A stretch of DNA of 64,000 nucleotides from Actinomycetota bacterium. Its GTDB lineage: Bacteria > Actinomycetota > UBA4738 > HRBIN12. Shown here in pieces: positions 1 through 7,553 of this stretch (position 1 is the first letter of the stretch; every line of letters begins with the position of its first letter). The position numbers were made by a program, and so were the translations under genes. The stretch is from positions 185,239 through 249,238 of the forward strand of contig DASQWI010000006.1 in assembly GCA_035640355.1 (NCBI GenBank), written 5' to 3'. The notes below the pieces were generated by a model. That model was not told where the DNA came from, did not search any database, and saw only the letters and a program-made list of their open reading frames with translations.

Positions 1-372
1 CTCGATCGGCACGCGCGCCGCGCCCTCGTACGCGCGCTGGATCGCGGCGCTCCGTTCGGCCTTCTCCCGGTCGTCGCCCTTAGGCATCTTGAACGCGGTC
101 ATCACCGCCTGGAACGCGCGCTCGTCCTGCTCGGCGAGGTCCAGGAACGTTCCGCGCACAGCTTCAGCCTCGTCGAGGTAGCCGCGCATCTCGTCCTCGA
201 CGTCCTCGTACTTCTCGCGACCGATCGTCAGGTTGCACACCATCGAGATCAGCGCGGCGCCGGCGGCGGCGGTGATTCCGGCGACGGCTCCACCGCCCGG
301 CGTCGCCGCGTCCGAGGCGAGCTCGTCGAGGAACGCGCCGATCGTCTGCGGACCGAGTTCACGTTGGCTCAT
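1..372 (-). CDS. Formimidoyltetrahydrofolate cyclodeaminase, FTCD_C family (3' end outside window)
   Basis: The enzyme releases ammonia from 5-formimidoyl-THF to give 5,10-methenyl-THF, in the cytoplasm. The first 124 codons are visible and the gene runs off the left edge. The start is ATG at 370-372, giving MSQRELGPQTIGAFLDELAS, followed by a glycine-rich TPGGGAVAG stretch and the segment LTIGREKYEDVEDEMRGYL, both typical of this all-helical family. It overlaps the last 4 nt of the formimidoyltransferase gene (ATGA arrangement), so the two are translationally coupled. In animals the two activities are fused in one protein; here they are separate genes in one operon. Family assignment is firm; the C-terminus cannot be judged. 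Confidence 0.85.
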   Translation of the reverse strand, partial: MSQRELGPQTIGAFLDELASDAATPGGGAVAGITAAAGAALISMVCNLTIGREKYEDVEDEMRGYLDEAEAVRGTFLDLAEQDERAFQAVMTAFKMPKGDDREKAERSAAIQRAYEGAARVPIE

Positions 373-1292
373 CGGACTCGTTCTTCCATGGCGTCGTCGC
401 TCACGAGCCGCTCCAGGATCTGTGTTTCCTCATCGAAGCCCTGCAGCCGCACATGGTCGGCGTCGTCGTTCGCGAGCGCCGCCTCCGGCACAAGGCCGAC
501 GATCTCAGACGAAAGCACCCGCATGACGCGTTCGGCCGCCAGGCGGGCGACCGCGTCGAACGCCGTACGGATGCCCGTCACCTCGAAGTCGACGAGGTTC
601 ATGGAGACGGTGACCCCGCCGCGGTCCGGCGTCTCGAACCCGATCGCGCGCACGGCAGGAAGGCCACCGCTCGACTCGCGAACCGCGCGAGCGATCGCCT
701 TCGCGTCGTCGACCGGTCCGGACAGGTAGACGTTGAACGCGATCAGCGGCTTCCTCGCTCCGACGGCCGTGGCGCCGGCCTTGCCGAGGCGGTGCGGTCC
801 GAAGTCGGGGAGGCGTTCGCCGCGCGCGACGGCCTCGCGCAACCCCTCGTACTCCCCGCGGCGAACGTCGGCGAGACTCGCTCGCTCGGGCGAGATCGCG
901 GCTCGGTCGTACAGGTACACGGGGAGGTCCAATTCGTGTGCGAGCTCCTTCGCGAACGCCCGTGCCAGCTCGACGACCTCGTCCATCGAGATCCCTCGGA
1001 GCGGCACGAACGGAATGACGTCGACCGCGCCCATTCTCGGGTGTCCGCCGGTGTGCCCGTCCATGTCGATGAGCTCGACGGCGTTCGCCGCGCCGGCGAG
1101 CGCCGCGCGCCGCACCGGGTCCGGGGCGCCGACGATCGTCGTGTCCAGACGATTGTGCTCGGCGTCCGCCTGCCGGTAGACGAGACGCGCGCCGGGAACG
1201 CTCGAGAGGGCATCGCAGATCGCGTCGATCACGCCGACGCGACGGCCCTCGCTGAAGTTCGGAACGCACACGACGAGCGCATTCGGATCCAT
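369..1292 (-). CDS. ftcD: Glutamate formimidoyltransferase
   Basis: Transfers the formimidoyl group of N-formimidoyl-L-glutamate (a histidine breakdown product) to THF. The 307-residue protein begins MDPNALVVCVPNFSEGRR, the standard N-terminus of this family, and carries the catalytic-region motif GGHPRMGAVDVIPFVP at about residues 82-97. Length matches the stand-alone bacterial form (about 300 residues, N- and C-formiminotransferase subdomains). ATG at 1290-1292 lies 9 nt downstream of a TAGGCT hexamer with no clear Shine-Dalgarno sequence, so the mRNA may be leaderless. The cyclodeaminase follows with a 4-nt overlap. No histidase or urocanase gene is in view. Confidence 0.9.
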   Translation of the reverse strand: MDPNALVVCVPNFSEGRRVGVIDAICDALSSVPGARLVYRQADAEHNRLDTTIVGAPDPVRRAALAGAANAVELIDMDGHTGGHPRMGAVDVIPFVPLRGISMDEVVELARAFAKELAHELDLPVYLYDRAAISPERASLADVRRGEYEGLREAVARGERLPDFGPHRLGKAGATAVGARKPLIAFNVYLSGPVDDAKAIARAVRESSGGLPAVRAIGFETPDRGGVTVSMNLVDFEVTGIRTAFDAVARLAAERVMRVLSSEIVGLVPEAALANDDADHVRLQGFDEETQILERLVSDDAMEERVR

Positions 1293-1301
1293 CGCGTCGA
1301 A

Positions 1302-1307
1302 AGCCTA
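1302..1307 (-). promoter_or_regulatory. Putative -10 element (TAGGCT) of the ftcD operon
   Basis: Reading the minus strand, TAGGCT ends 9 nt before the ftcD ATG. Transcription would begin at or next to the start codon. No good -35 is visible. It is one of at least nine such hexamers in this window. Confidence 0.35.
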
Positions 1308-1326
1308 CTCACCGCGGATATCCGAG

Positions 1327-1356
1327 TTGACCGCTGTCGGAGCACCGGTGTACGGT
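1327..1356 (+). promoter_or_regulatory. Putative promoter of the DUF6504-dnaE2-dinB cassette
   Basis: TTGACC (1327-1332), an 18-nt spacer and TACGGT (1351-1356) form a reasonable sigma-A-type promoter. The expected transcription start, about 1363, lies just upstream of the LexA box at 1368-1383, so a bound repressor would sit over the start of transcription. Confidence 0.5.
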
Positions 1357-1367
1357 CTCTCCTGGAC

Positions 1368-1383
1368 TCGAACACACGTTCGA
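1368..1383 (+). promoter_or_regulatory. LexA (SOS) box, perfect palindrome
   Basis: The 16-bp sequence TCGAACACACGTTCGA is an exact match to the actinobacterial LexA consensus TCGAAC-N4-GTTCGA. It lies 40 nt upstream of the DUF6504 start and 12 nt downstream of the candidate -10. It is the only perfect copy I noticed in the window. It predicts induction of the downstream cassette by DNA damage. Confidence 0.85.
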
Positions 1384-1423
1384 TTCGTCCGAGACCACCG
1401 CTGGTCACGGGCGTGGGGGCAGC

Positions 1424-1675
1424 ATGTCCAAGCGCTACGACGAGGAGGTCGATGTCCGGGTCGAGCGCGATGCCGGCATGCCCTCGGCGTTCATCTGGCG
1501 GGGGCGCCGGTACGAGGTCGCCGACGTGATCGGGCGATGGCGGATCGAAGGGCGCTGGTGGGCTGACGGACGCGACCGCGAGTACTGGCGCGTCGAGGCA
1601 CGTGGCGGCGCGGTGTGGGACCTGTATCACGACCATCTCCGCGACCGGTGGCACGTCGAGCGGCTGTGGGACTGA
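1424..1675 (+). CDS. Small tryptophan-rich DUF6504-like protein
   Basis: An 83-residue soluble protein of unknown function. It is rich in Trp, Arg and Tyr, with segments FIWRGRRYEVADVIGRWR, REYWRVEA and the C-terminal WHVERLWD. I recognise the pattern as the actinobacterial DUF6504 type, which I recall from memory as neighbouring dnaE2/imuB genes; this was not searched. The start ATG at 1424 follows GGGGGCAGC. The gene ends 31 nt before dnaE2 and is the first gene behind the LexA box, so it is probably an SOS-induced accessory of the mutagenic polymerases, in the position that imuA' takes in other cassettes. It has no signal peptide, membrane segment or cysteine. Function is inferred from position only. 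Confidence 0.7.
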   Translation: MSKRYDEEVDVRVERDAGMPSAFIWRGRRYEVADVIGRWRIEGRWWADGRDREYWRVEARGGAVWDLYHDHLRDRWHVERLWD

Positions 1676-1706
1676 GATGCACCTCGTGGTCGTGTCCGTC
1701 TGAGCC

Positions 1707-4700
1707 GTGGATACGTTCGTCCATCTCGACGTGCGTTCGTACTTCTCCATCAAAGAGGGCGCGTTCTCGCCGGAGGCGCTGGCGCGGCGCGCGGGCGAGC
1801 TCGGCATGCCGGCAGTCGCGCTCACGGATCGGGACGGCCTGTACGGCGTGGCGAGGTTCGTCGAAGCGTGCGAGCACGAGGGAGTCCGCCCGATCCTCGG
1901 CGCTTCGCTCACGATCCGCGGTTCCGGAACGCTGCCGCTCGGTCCGTTGCGCGATGGACGCATCGTTTTCCTCGCGCGCGACGCGGCGGGCTACGCGAAC
2001 CTGTGCAGGCTGATCACCGACGCGCACATGTCGGGCGATCGCGGCGATCCGTCGCTGACGCCCGAGCAGGTGTGCGCGCATGCTGCCGGCCTCGTCGCGC
2101 TGGCCGGTTCGTGGTCGCCGCCCGGCGCGCTCGCGGTCGCCGGTCGCGTCGACGCGGGTTGCGCGTCGCTCGATCCGTACCGCGAGGCGTTCGGCGACCG
2201 CCTGTTCGTCGCCGTGGAGAACCGGCTCGAGAAGGACTCGCGTAAGGAGATCCGCGCGCTCCTGCGTCTGGCCGAACGCGCGGACGTTCGCGCGGTCGCG
2301 ACCAATCCCGTCCGGTACCTCGTCGCCGATGACGCTTTCTTGGCCGACGCGCTCGAGTGCATGCGCGAGCTCGTGCCGATCAGCCGGACGAACGTCACGC
2401 GCTGCAACGCCGAGGGGTGGCTGAAGCCGGCCGCCGAGATGCGCGCTCTGTTCGCCGAGCGCCCCGACCTGATCACGGCGGCGGTCGGGATCGCCGAGTC
2501 GTGTGAGTTCGACATCGGACTCCGTCGAGTGAACTTCCCGGAGTTCCCGACGCCGCGGGGACGGAGCGCGTCGAGCGTCCTCGCCGAGCGGTGCTGGCGC
2601 GGCTTGGAACGGCGCGAGCTGAAAGCGACGGCCAAGATCGAGGACCGGCTGAACCACGAGCTCGCGATGATCCACCGGCTCGGCTACTCGGCGTACTTCC
2701 TGACCGTTGCCGACATCGTGGCCGACGTTCGCGCGATGGGCATCCGCTGCGCGTGCCGGGGAAGCGCCGCCGGCTCGATCGTCTGCTACCTGACGGGCAT
2801 CTCCGACGTCGACGCGGTCCGGCACGATCTCGCGTTCGAGCGGTTCTTGAACCCGATGCGCGACGAGCTTCCGGACATCGACATCGACGTCGAATCGGCC
2901 AGGCGCGAGGACGTCTACGACATGGTGCTCTCGCGGTACGGCGACGACCGATGCGCGTGCGTGGCGATGGTGGATACGTTTCGGGCTCGCGCGGCCGTGC
3001 GCGAGGTGGGCAAGGCGCTCGGCCTGCCCGAGCCAGAGGTCGACACGGTCGCCAAGTCGTTTCCGCACATCGGCGCGGGGGATCTCCGCGTGGCGATCGA
3101 ACGATTGCCCGAGATGGTCGGCTCGAACATGAACGCCGGACAGCTCGAGACGCTGTTCCGGGTGGCCGAACGGCTCGACGGGTTCCCACGTCACATCTCG
3201 CTGCACCCTTCCGGCATCGTGCTTTCGAACGACGACCTGGTGACGCGCGTTCCGCTCGAGCGCTCATTCCAGGGGTACCGCGTGATCCAGGCGGACAAGG
3301 ACGACGTGGAGCTCCTCGGTTACCTGAAGCTCGACGTCCTCGGCGTGCGGATGCTCTCGTCGATGCGACACGCGCTCGACGAGATCGCTCGGACCGAGCA
3401 CATGAAGGTCGATCTCGATCGGATCTCCCTCGACGACGAGCCGACGTTCGAGCTGATCCGTGCGTCCGACACGCTCGGCTGCTTCCAGATCGAGAGTCCC
3501 GGCCAGCGCGAGCTGCTGCAGAAGCTCCAGCCGACCCGGTGGGAGGACCTGATCGTCGACATCTCACTGTTCCGGCCCGGCCCCGTGAAGTCGGACATGA
3601 TCAATCCATACCTGCGGCGCCGACACGGGATGGAGGCGCCGACATACGCGCATCCCGCACTCCGCTCGGCGCTCCGCGAGACGTTCGGCGTGATCGTCTA
3701 CCACGAGCAGGTCATGCGGACGGTCTCGTCGATCGGCGGGTACTCGCTCACGGAGGCCGATTTCATCCGCCGCCACCTCGACCGCGACGACATGGTCCCG
3801 TCGATGCGAAGTGACTTCCTCCGCCGAGCGAAGGCCCGCAACGTTCCCGACGAGGTCGCCGAACGGACGTGGAACGACGTCGCCGAGTTCGCCAGCTTCG
3901 GGTTCTGCAAGGCGCACGCGGCAGCGTTCGCCGTGCCGACGTACCAGTCCGCGTGGCTCAAGACGCACTACCCGGCCCATTTCCTCGCGGGCGTGCTGAC
4001 GCACGACCCCGGCATGTACCCGCGCCGGCTGATCCTCGAGGACGCCCGCGAGCACGGCATCCCGATCCTGCCGCTCGACGTGAACCGCTCCGAGCCGGAG
4101 TACGTCGTCGAGCCCGTATTTCTCGACAGAGACGCTGAGATCGGGGCACGTCTCGGGCTGCTCGTCTCCGCTTCGCACGACGTTCGTGCTGAAGACGGCT
4201 CTGCGGGCTCCGCTCCGCTCGACGACGCCCGAGACGCGACCCCTCCCCGCGCGACGTACGGCATCAGGCTGGCGCTGAACGACGTGCACGGAATCTCCGA
4301 CGCCGAGGTGCGCTCGATCCTGCAGGTGCGTGCGGATCGTCCGTTCCGCGACGTCGGGGACTTCCTGAGACGCACGGCGGTTTCGCGTCCGGTGGTCGAG
4401 GCGATCGCGCATGCCGGCGGGTTCGACGAGATCGACGGCGGCACGCGCCGCGACCGCCTGTATGCCGCGATGACGACCGCGCCGCAGCGCGAGGGCGATC
4501 AGCTGGCGCTCGAACTCACCGCGCGGATGAACGAACCCCATCGAACGTCGCTCGACGAGTACACCGACGCCGAACGGGTCCGCGCCGAGCTCGAGGTCCT
4601 CGGCCTGGATGCCAGTCGTCATCTGGTGAGCTTCTTCGAACCGCTCATCGCAGACCTCGGCGCGACGCGCGCGAACGACCTATATCGGCGTCGAGCGGAC

Positions 4701-5069
4701 GAGCGCGTCATGGTCGTCGGTGTCAAGGTCGCGTCGCAGACGCCAGCGATCCGGAGCGGGCAGCGCATCATCTTCCTCACGCTCGACGACGCGACCGGGC
4801 CGATCGACGTCACGGTGTTCGAGAGCGTCCAGCCGAAGGTCGCCAAGACGGTGTTCCACTCGTTCGTTCTCGCCGTCGTGGGAACCGTCCGTCGCACGGG
4901 CGTCAAGGGCGTGAGCGTGATCGCGGAGGACGTGTGGGATCTCGTCGCGCTGCACCAAGCGCGACGCGACGGTCGGCTCGTCGAGGCGCTCGGGCACGAG
5001 GGACCGGCCACCGCCGCCGCCGTTCCGCGGAAGCTCTGGCACTCGAGCGGCGGGTCGGCCGGCCGCTGA
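1707..5069 (+). CDS. dnaE2: Error-prone DNA polymerase III alpha subunit, DnaE2/ImuC type
   Basis: C-family DNA polymerase for SOS-induced translesion synthesis. The GTG start at 1707 gives a 1120-residue product; the shorter length compared with the DnaE at 37.9 kb (1179) fits the DnaE2 class. Domains: PHP (about 1-205), polymerase core with the catalytic pair in PDIDIDVE (about 390) and FRPGPVKSD (about 620), helix-hairpin-helix, and a C-terminal OB fold (about 1000-1080). Every PHP metal ligand kept in the replicative copy is replaced here (HLHTHT becomes HLDVRS, MTDHG becomes LTDRD, NDSH becomes NPVR), so the PHP site should be inactive. A low-complexity insert lies at about residues 805-845, before the hairpin domain. 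The 44 nt to dinB and the upstream LexA box place it in one DNA-damage operon. Confidence 0.92.
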   Translation: MDTFVHLDVRSYFSIKEGAFSPEALARRAGELGMPAVALTDRDGLYGVARFVEACEHEGVRPILGASLTIRGSGTLPLGPLRDGRIVFLARDAAGYANLCRLITDAHMSGDRGDPSLTPEQVCAHAAGLVALAGSWSPPGALAVAGRVDAGCASLDPYREAFGDRLFVAVENRLEKDSRKEIRALLRLAERADVRAVATNPVRYLVADDAFLADALECMRELVPISRTNVTRCNAEGWLKPAAEMRALFAERPDLITAAVGIAESCEFDIGLRRVNFPEFPTPRGRSASSVLAERCWRGLERRELKATAKIEDRLNHELAMIHRLGYSAYFLTVADIVADVRAMGIRCACRGSAAGSIVCYLTGISDVDAVRHDLAFERFLNPMRDELPDIDIDVESARREDVYDMVLSRYGDDRCACVAMVDTFRARAAVREVGKALGLPEPEVDTVAKSFPHIGAGDLRVAIERLPEMVGSNMNAGQLETLFRVAERLDGFPRHISLHPSGIVLSNDDLVTRVPLERSFQGYRVIQADKDDVELLGYLKLDVLGVRMLSSMRHALDEIARTEHMKVDLDRISLDDEPTFELIRASDTLGCFQIESPGQRELLQKLQPTRWEDLIVDISLFRPGPVKSDMINPYLRRRHGMEAPTYAHPALRSALRETFGVIVYHEQVMRTVSSIGGYSLTEADFIRRHLDRDDMVPSMRSDFLRRAKARNVPDEVAERTWNDVAEFASFGFCKAHAAAFAVPTYQSAWLKTHYPAHFLAGVLTHDPGMYPRRLILEDAREHGIPILPLDVNRSEPEYVVEPVFLDRDAEIGARLGLLVSASHDVRAEDGSAGSAPLDDARDATPPRATYGIRLALNDVHGISDAEVRSILQVRADRPFRDVGDFLRRTAVSRPVVEAIAHAGGFDEIDGGTRRDRLYAAMTTAPQREGDQLALELTARMNEPHRTSLDEYTDAERVRAELEVLGLDASRHLVSFFEPLIADLGATRANDLYRRRADERVMVVGVKVASQTPAIRSGQRIIFLTLDDATGPIDVTVFESVQPKVAKTVFHSFVLAVVGTVRRTGVKGVSVIAEDVWDLVALHQARRDGRLVEALGHEGPATAAAVPRKLWHSSGGSAGR

Positions 5070-5113
5070 GTGGCGCGACTAAGCTCCCTCACGATTGCCG
5101 CGCGGGGGCCGGA

Positions 5114-6364
5114 GTGAGCACCGTGAGCGAAGCGAACGTCGTGCGGACCCCGGGGCAGAAGATCCTCGAGTCGATCCTCCACGTCGACCTGGACGCCTTC
5201 TACGCGTCGGTCGAGGTGCTGAAGGACGCGAGCCTCGCCGGCAAGCCGGTCGTCGTCGGCGGCGCCGGCACGCGCGGCGTCGTGATGTCCGCCTCTTACG
5301 AGGCGCGCGCGTACGGGATCCGCAACGCCATGCCCGCCGTCCGAGCTCGCCGCCTTTGTCCGGATGCCGTGTTCATGCCGCCCGACTTCGAGTCGTACCA
5401 GGCGCACTCGAACCGGTTCCGCGAGATCCTGCTCGCGATCACGCCGACGGTGGAACCCATCTCGCTCGACGAGGCGTTCCTCGACGTGTCGGGGGCGTAT
5501 CTGCTGTTCGGCGCGCCGGTGGCCATCGCGGAGAAGGTCAGGCGAGACGTCCGCGACGGCATCGGCATCGCGTGCTCGGTCGGAGTCGGGCCGACCAAAC
5601 TCGTCGCCAAGTTGGCGTCACGGAAAGCGAAGCCCGACGGGCTTGTCGCCGTCACCGGCGAGGACGTCGACGCGTTCCTTACGCCGTTGCCCGCCCGAGC
5701 GCTGTGGGGCGTGGGGGAGAAGACCGCCGAGCTGCTCTCGCGACTCGGTGTTCGGACCGTCGGCGATCTCGCCCGAACGCCGCCCGCCGTGCTCGCCCGC
5801 CTCGTCGGCGAACAGCAGGCGACGAATCTCAACGATCTCGCTCGCGGCATCGACTCACGACGCGTCGTCGCCTACGAGGCGCCGAAGTCGGTGAGCCACG
5901 AGGAAACGTTCGATCGCGATCTTGACGATCACGAGGAGCTTCTGCGCGAGATCCTCGCGCTGTCGCAGAAGGTCGGTGCGCGCCTGCGCGAGGACGGGTA
6001 TCGCGCGAGGACCGTGACGCTCAAGGTTCGGCTGGCGAACTTCACCACGCTGACGCGTTCGCGAACGACCGACCCGCCGACGGATGTCGCCGCCGACCTG
6101 TACCACCACGCGTCCGAGATGTTCCGCGCTCTCCCCGGCGCCAGGAGGCGGGTACGTCTCCTCGGCGTCGCGGCCACCGGACTCCTCGCTGCCGGAGAGC
6201 AGCAGCTGGCGCTCCTTCGCGGCGAGCGCTGGAGCGACGTCGAGCGCGCCGTCGATCGGATCGACAAACGGTTCGGCCTGGGAAGCGCGATGCCGGCGGC
6301 GCTCCTCGACCGACGTCGCGAACGCCGCGGCTCGTCCGACCGCGGCTCGTCCGACCGGGGGTAG
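5114..6364 (+). CDS. dinB: DNA polymerase IV (Y family), catalytically intact
   Basis: Translesion polymerase of 416 residues. Metal-binding motifs are present: HVDLDAFYASVE (about 25-36) and SLDEAFLD (about 116-123), so it is not a catalytically dead ImuB. Near the C-terminus, EQQLALL (about 361-367) resembles a beta-clamp-binding peptide. Frame opens upstream, but GTG at 5114 preceded by GGCCGGA gives the N-terminus expected for the family; earlier starts would run back into dnaE2. A TAAGCT hexamer at 5080-5085 could be an internal promoter. The last codons contain a perfect 15-bp tandem duplication that encodes RGSSD twice. It most likely acts with DnaE2 in the SOS response. Confidence 0.9.
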   Translation: MSTVSEANVVRTPGQKILESILHVDLDAFYASVEVLKDASLAGKPVVVGGAGTRGVVMSASYEARAYGIRNAMPAVRARRLCPDAVFMPPDFESYQAHSNRFREILLAITPTVEPISLDEAFLDVSGAYLLFGAPVAIAEKVRRDVRDGIGIACSVGVGPTKLVAKLASRKAKPDGLVAVTGEDVDAFLTPLPARALWGVGEKTAELLSRLGVRTVGDLARTPPAVLARLVGEQQATNLNDLARGIDSRRVVAYEAPKSVSHEETFDRDLDDHEELLREILALSQKVGARLREDGYRARTVTLKVRLANFTTLTRSRTTDPPTDVAADLYHHASEMFRALPGARRRVRLLGVAATGLLAAGEQQLALLRGERWSDVERAVDRIDKRFGLGSAMPAALLDRRRERRGSSDRGSSDRG

Positions 6365-6463
6365 CACATCGAGTTTTGCATGGCTCCCGGTACGGGAACG
6401 CCATTCCTATAATCGAACCGACACCTACGCCGACCAGGCCTCCTGGGAGGGACACGGCCACCG

Positions 6464-6844
6464 ATGCCATTGTCGCCGGACGAGCAGCGGATCCTCGAAG
6501 AGATCGAACAGCGCCTATCCGAGGAGGACCCCCGCCTCGCGGAGCAAGTCAGCCGAACGTCGCTGTACACCCACCTCGCGCGTCGCATCCGCTGGTCGGC
6601 GTTCGCGTTCCTCGTGGGCTTCGTGATGCTGATGTCGTTCTTCGCCTCGCTGTACGTCGCGGCCGCGGGGTTCATCGTGATGCTCGCGTCGTCCCTGATG
6701 ATCTACCGCTACTTGAAGCAACTCGGCCGCGATCAGGTTCGCGTCGTCCAGGTGAACTCCGGTCGGTTCTCCATTGCGGGTTTTCTGGCACGGATCGCTG
6801 GGCGTTTCCGCGACCGCCCCAAGGAGCCACCGACAGATCCCTAG
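6464..6844 (+). CDS. DUF3040 family membrane protein
   Basis: A 126-residue protein of unknown function of a kind found throughout Actinobacteria, often near dinB and the dcw cluster. The N-terminus MPLSPDEQRILEEIEQRL is the family hallmark, followed by a cytoplasmic helical stretch, two close membrane segments (about 45-63 and 65-85) and a basic tail ending RFRDRPKEPPTDP. ATG at 6464 follows a GGGAGGGA ribosome-binding site. A perfect TATAAT (6408-6413) upstream suggests its own promoter, although no -35 stands at the right distance. Confidence 0.85.
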   Translation: MPLSPDEQRILEEIEQRLSEEDPRLAEQVSRTSLYTHLARRIRWSAFAFLVGFVMLMSFFASLYVAAAGFIVMLASSLMIYRYLKQLGRDQVRVVQVNSGRFSIAGFLARIAGRFRDRPKEPPTDP

Positions 6845-6900
6845 AACGTTCTCATCTGCTCACGTCGCGAACGCAAAGAAAGTTCGTCGCGTCTCGCTGG

Positions 6901-6934
6901 GCGGTTGCAGGAACCGCGCCGAACGCAGTACAAC
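6901..6934 (+). promoter_or_regulatory. Putative merR promoter with overlapping inverted repeat
   Basis: TTGCAG (6905-6910), an 18-nt spacer and TACAAC (6929-6934) form a candidate promoter. The inverted repeat GCGGTT-gcagg-AACCGC (6901-6917) overlaps the -35 and enters the spacer, the usual zone for MerR-family operators. The leader to the merR start would be about 120 nt. Autoregulation is an inference. Confidence 0.35.
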
Positions 6935-7060
6935 AAGGCACCTTCCCCCGGGGCGTGACCGTCATCTGCACGTCGAGCCTTCCCTCGGCGACGCTGGCGG
7001 CCGGCTTGTGTTGATCGTTAGGAACGGACGGGTCGGTCAGGGAGGGCGCACGTTTCGCCG

Positions 7061-7543
7061 ATGGATGGTTTCACCGCGCATCAAGCCACCAAGTTCACCG
7101 GGTGCACGCCGCGTCAACTCAGGTACTGGGACCAGATCGGCCTCGTCAGACCCTCCGTTCAGGGCACGGGAGGCCGTCCCGGCGTGCCGCGGATGTACTC
7201 GTTCAGAGACCTCGTCGCCCTGAAGGTCGTCAGATCCCTCCTCACGAGCGGGATGTCGCTCCAGCGCGTCCGCCGAGCCTGGGAGTACCTGAATCGGCGC
7301 GCTCACCTGGACCAGCACCTGTCCGAGGTCAAGCTCATCACCGACGGCGTGAGCATCTTCAAGGTCGCGCGACGCAACGGCGAGATCATCGACGCCCTGA
7401 ACGAGGGCCAACTGGCGTTCTTCGTGGCGATCGACGAGATCGCGTCGGGCCTCGACGCGAAGATCGGTCAGTTTCGGGATGACCGCGACCGGTTCGTCCG
7501 CGCGCTTCGCGAGGCCGCGGCACATGCCCAGACCGGGTGGTAG
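7061..7543 (+). CDS. MerR-family transcriptional regulator
   Basis: A 160-residue regulator with an N-terminal winged-helix domain: FTAHQATKFTGCTPRQLRYW (residues 4-23) is the helix-turn-helix and RPGVPRMYSFRDLVALKVV leads into the wing and second helix pair. After about residue 75 there is a helical dimerisation segment and then a domain without metal-binding cysteines, so it is not a metal or redox sensor of the classic type. ATG at 7061. It stands alone and converges on the transglutaminase gene 10 nt downstream. The target genes and effector are unknown. Confidence 0.85.
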   Translation: MDGFTAHQATKFTGCTPRQLRYWDQIGLVRPSVQGTGGRPGVPRMYSFRDLVALKVVRSLLTSGMSLQRVRRAWEYLNRRAHLDQHLSEVKLITDGVSIFKVARRNGEIIDALNEGQLAFFVAIDEIASGLDAKIGQFRDDRDRFVRALREAAAHAQTGW

Positions 7544-7553
7544 CCCCGCGACG

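Noticed and set aside
1491..3206. 571-codon open frame on the minus strand across DUF6504 and dnaE2
   Set aside because: Composition is the Arg/Asp/His-rich pattern of a shadow frame in high-GC DNA and no domain is visible; the plus-strand genes explain the sequence.
4934..5113. Longer dinB product starting inside dnaE2
   Set aside because: The extra residues are not part of the Y-family fold and GTG 5114 has a ribosome-binding site.
6860..6895. CGAAC-N9-GTTCG before merR as a second LexA box
   Set aside because: The spacing is 9 nt, not the 4 nt required for LexA.
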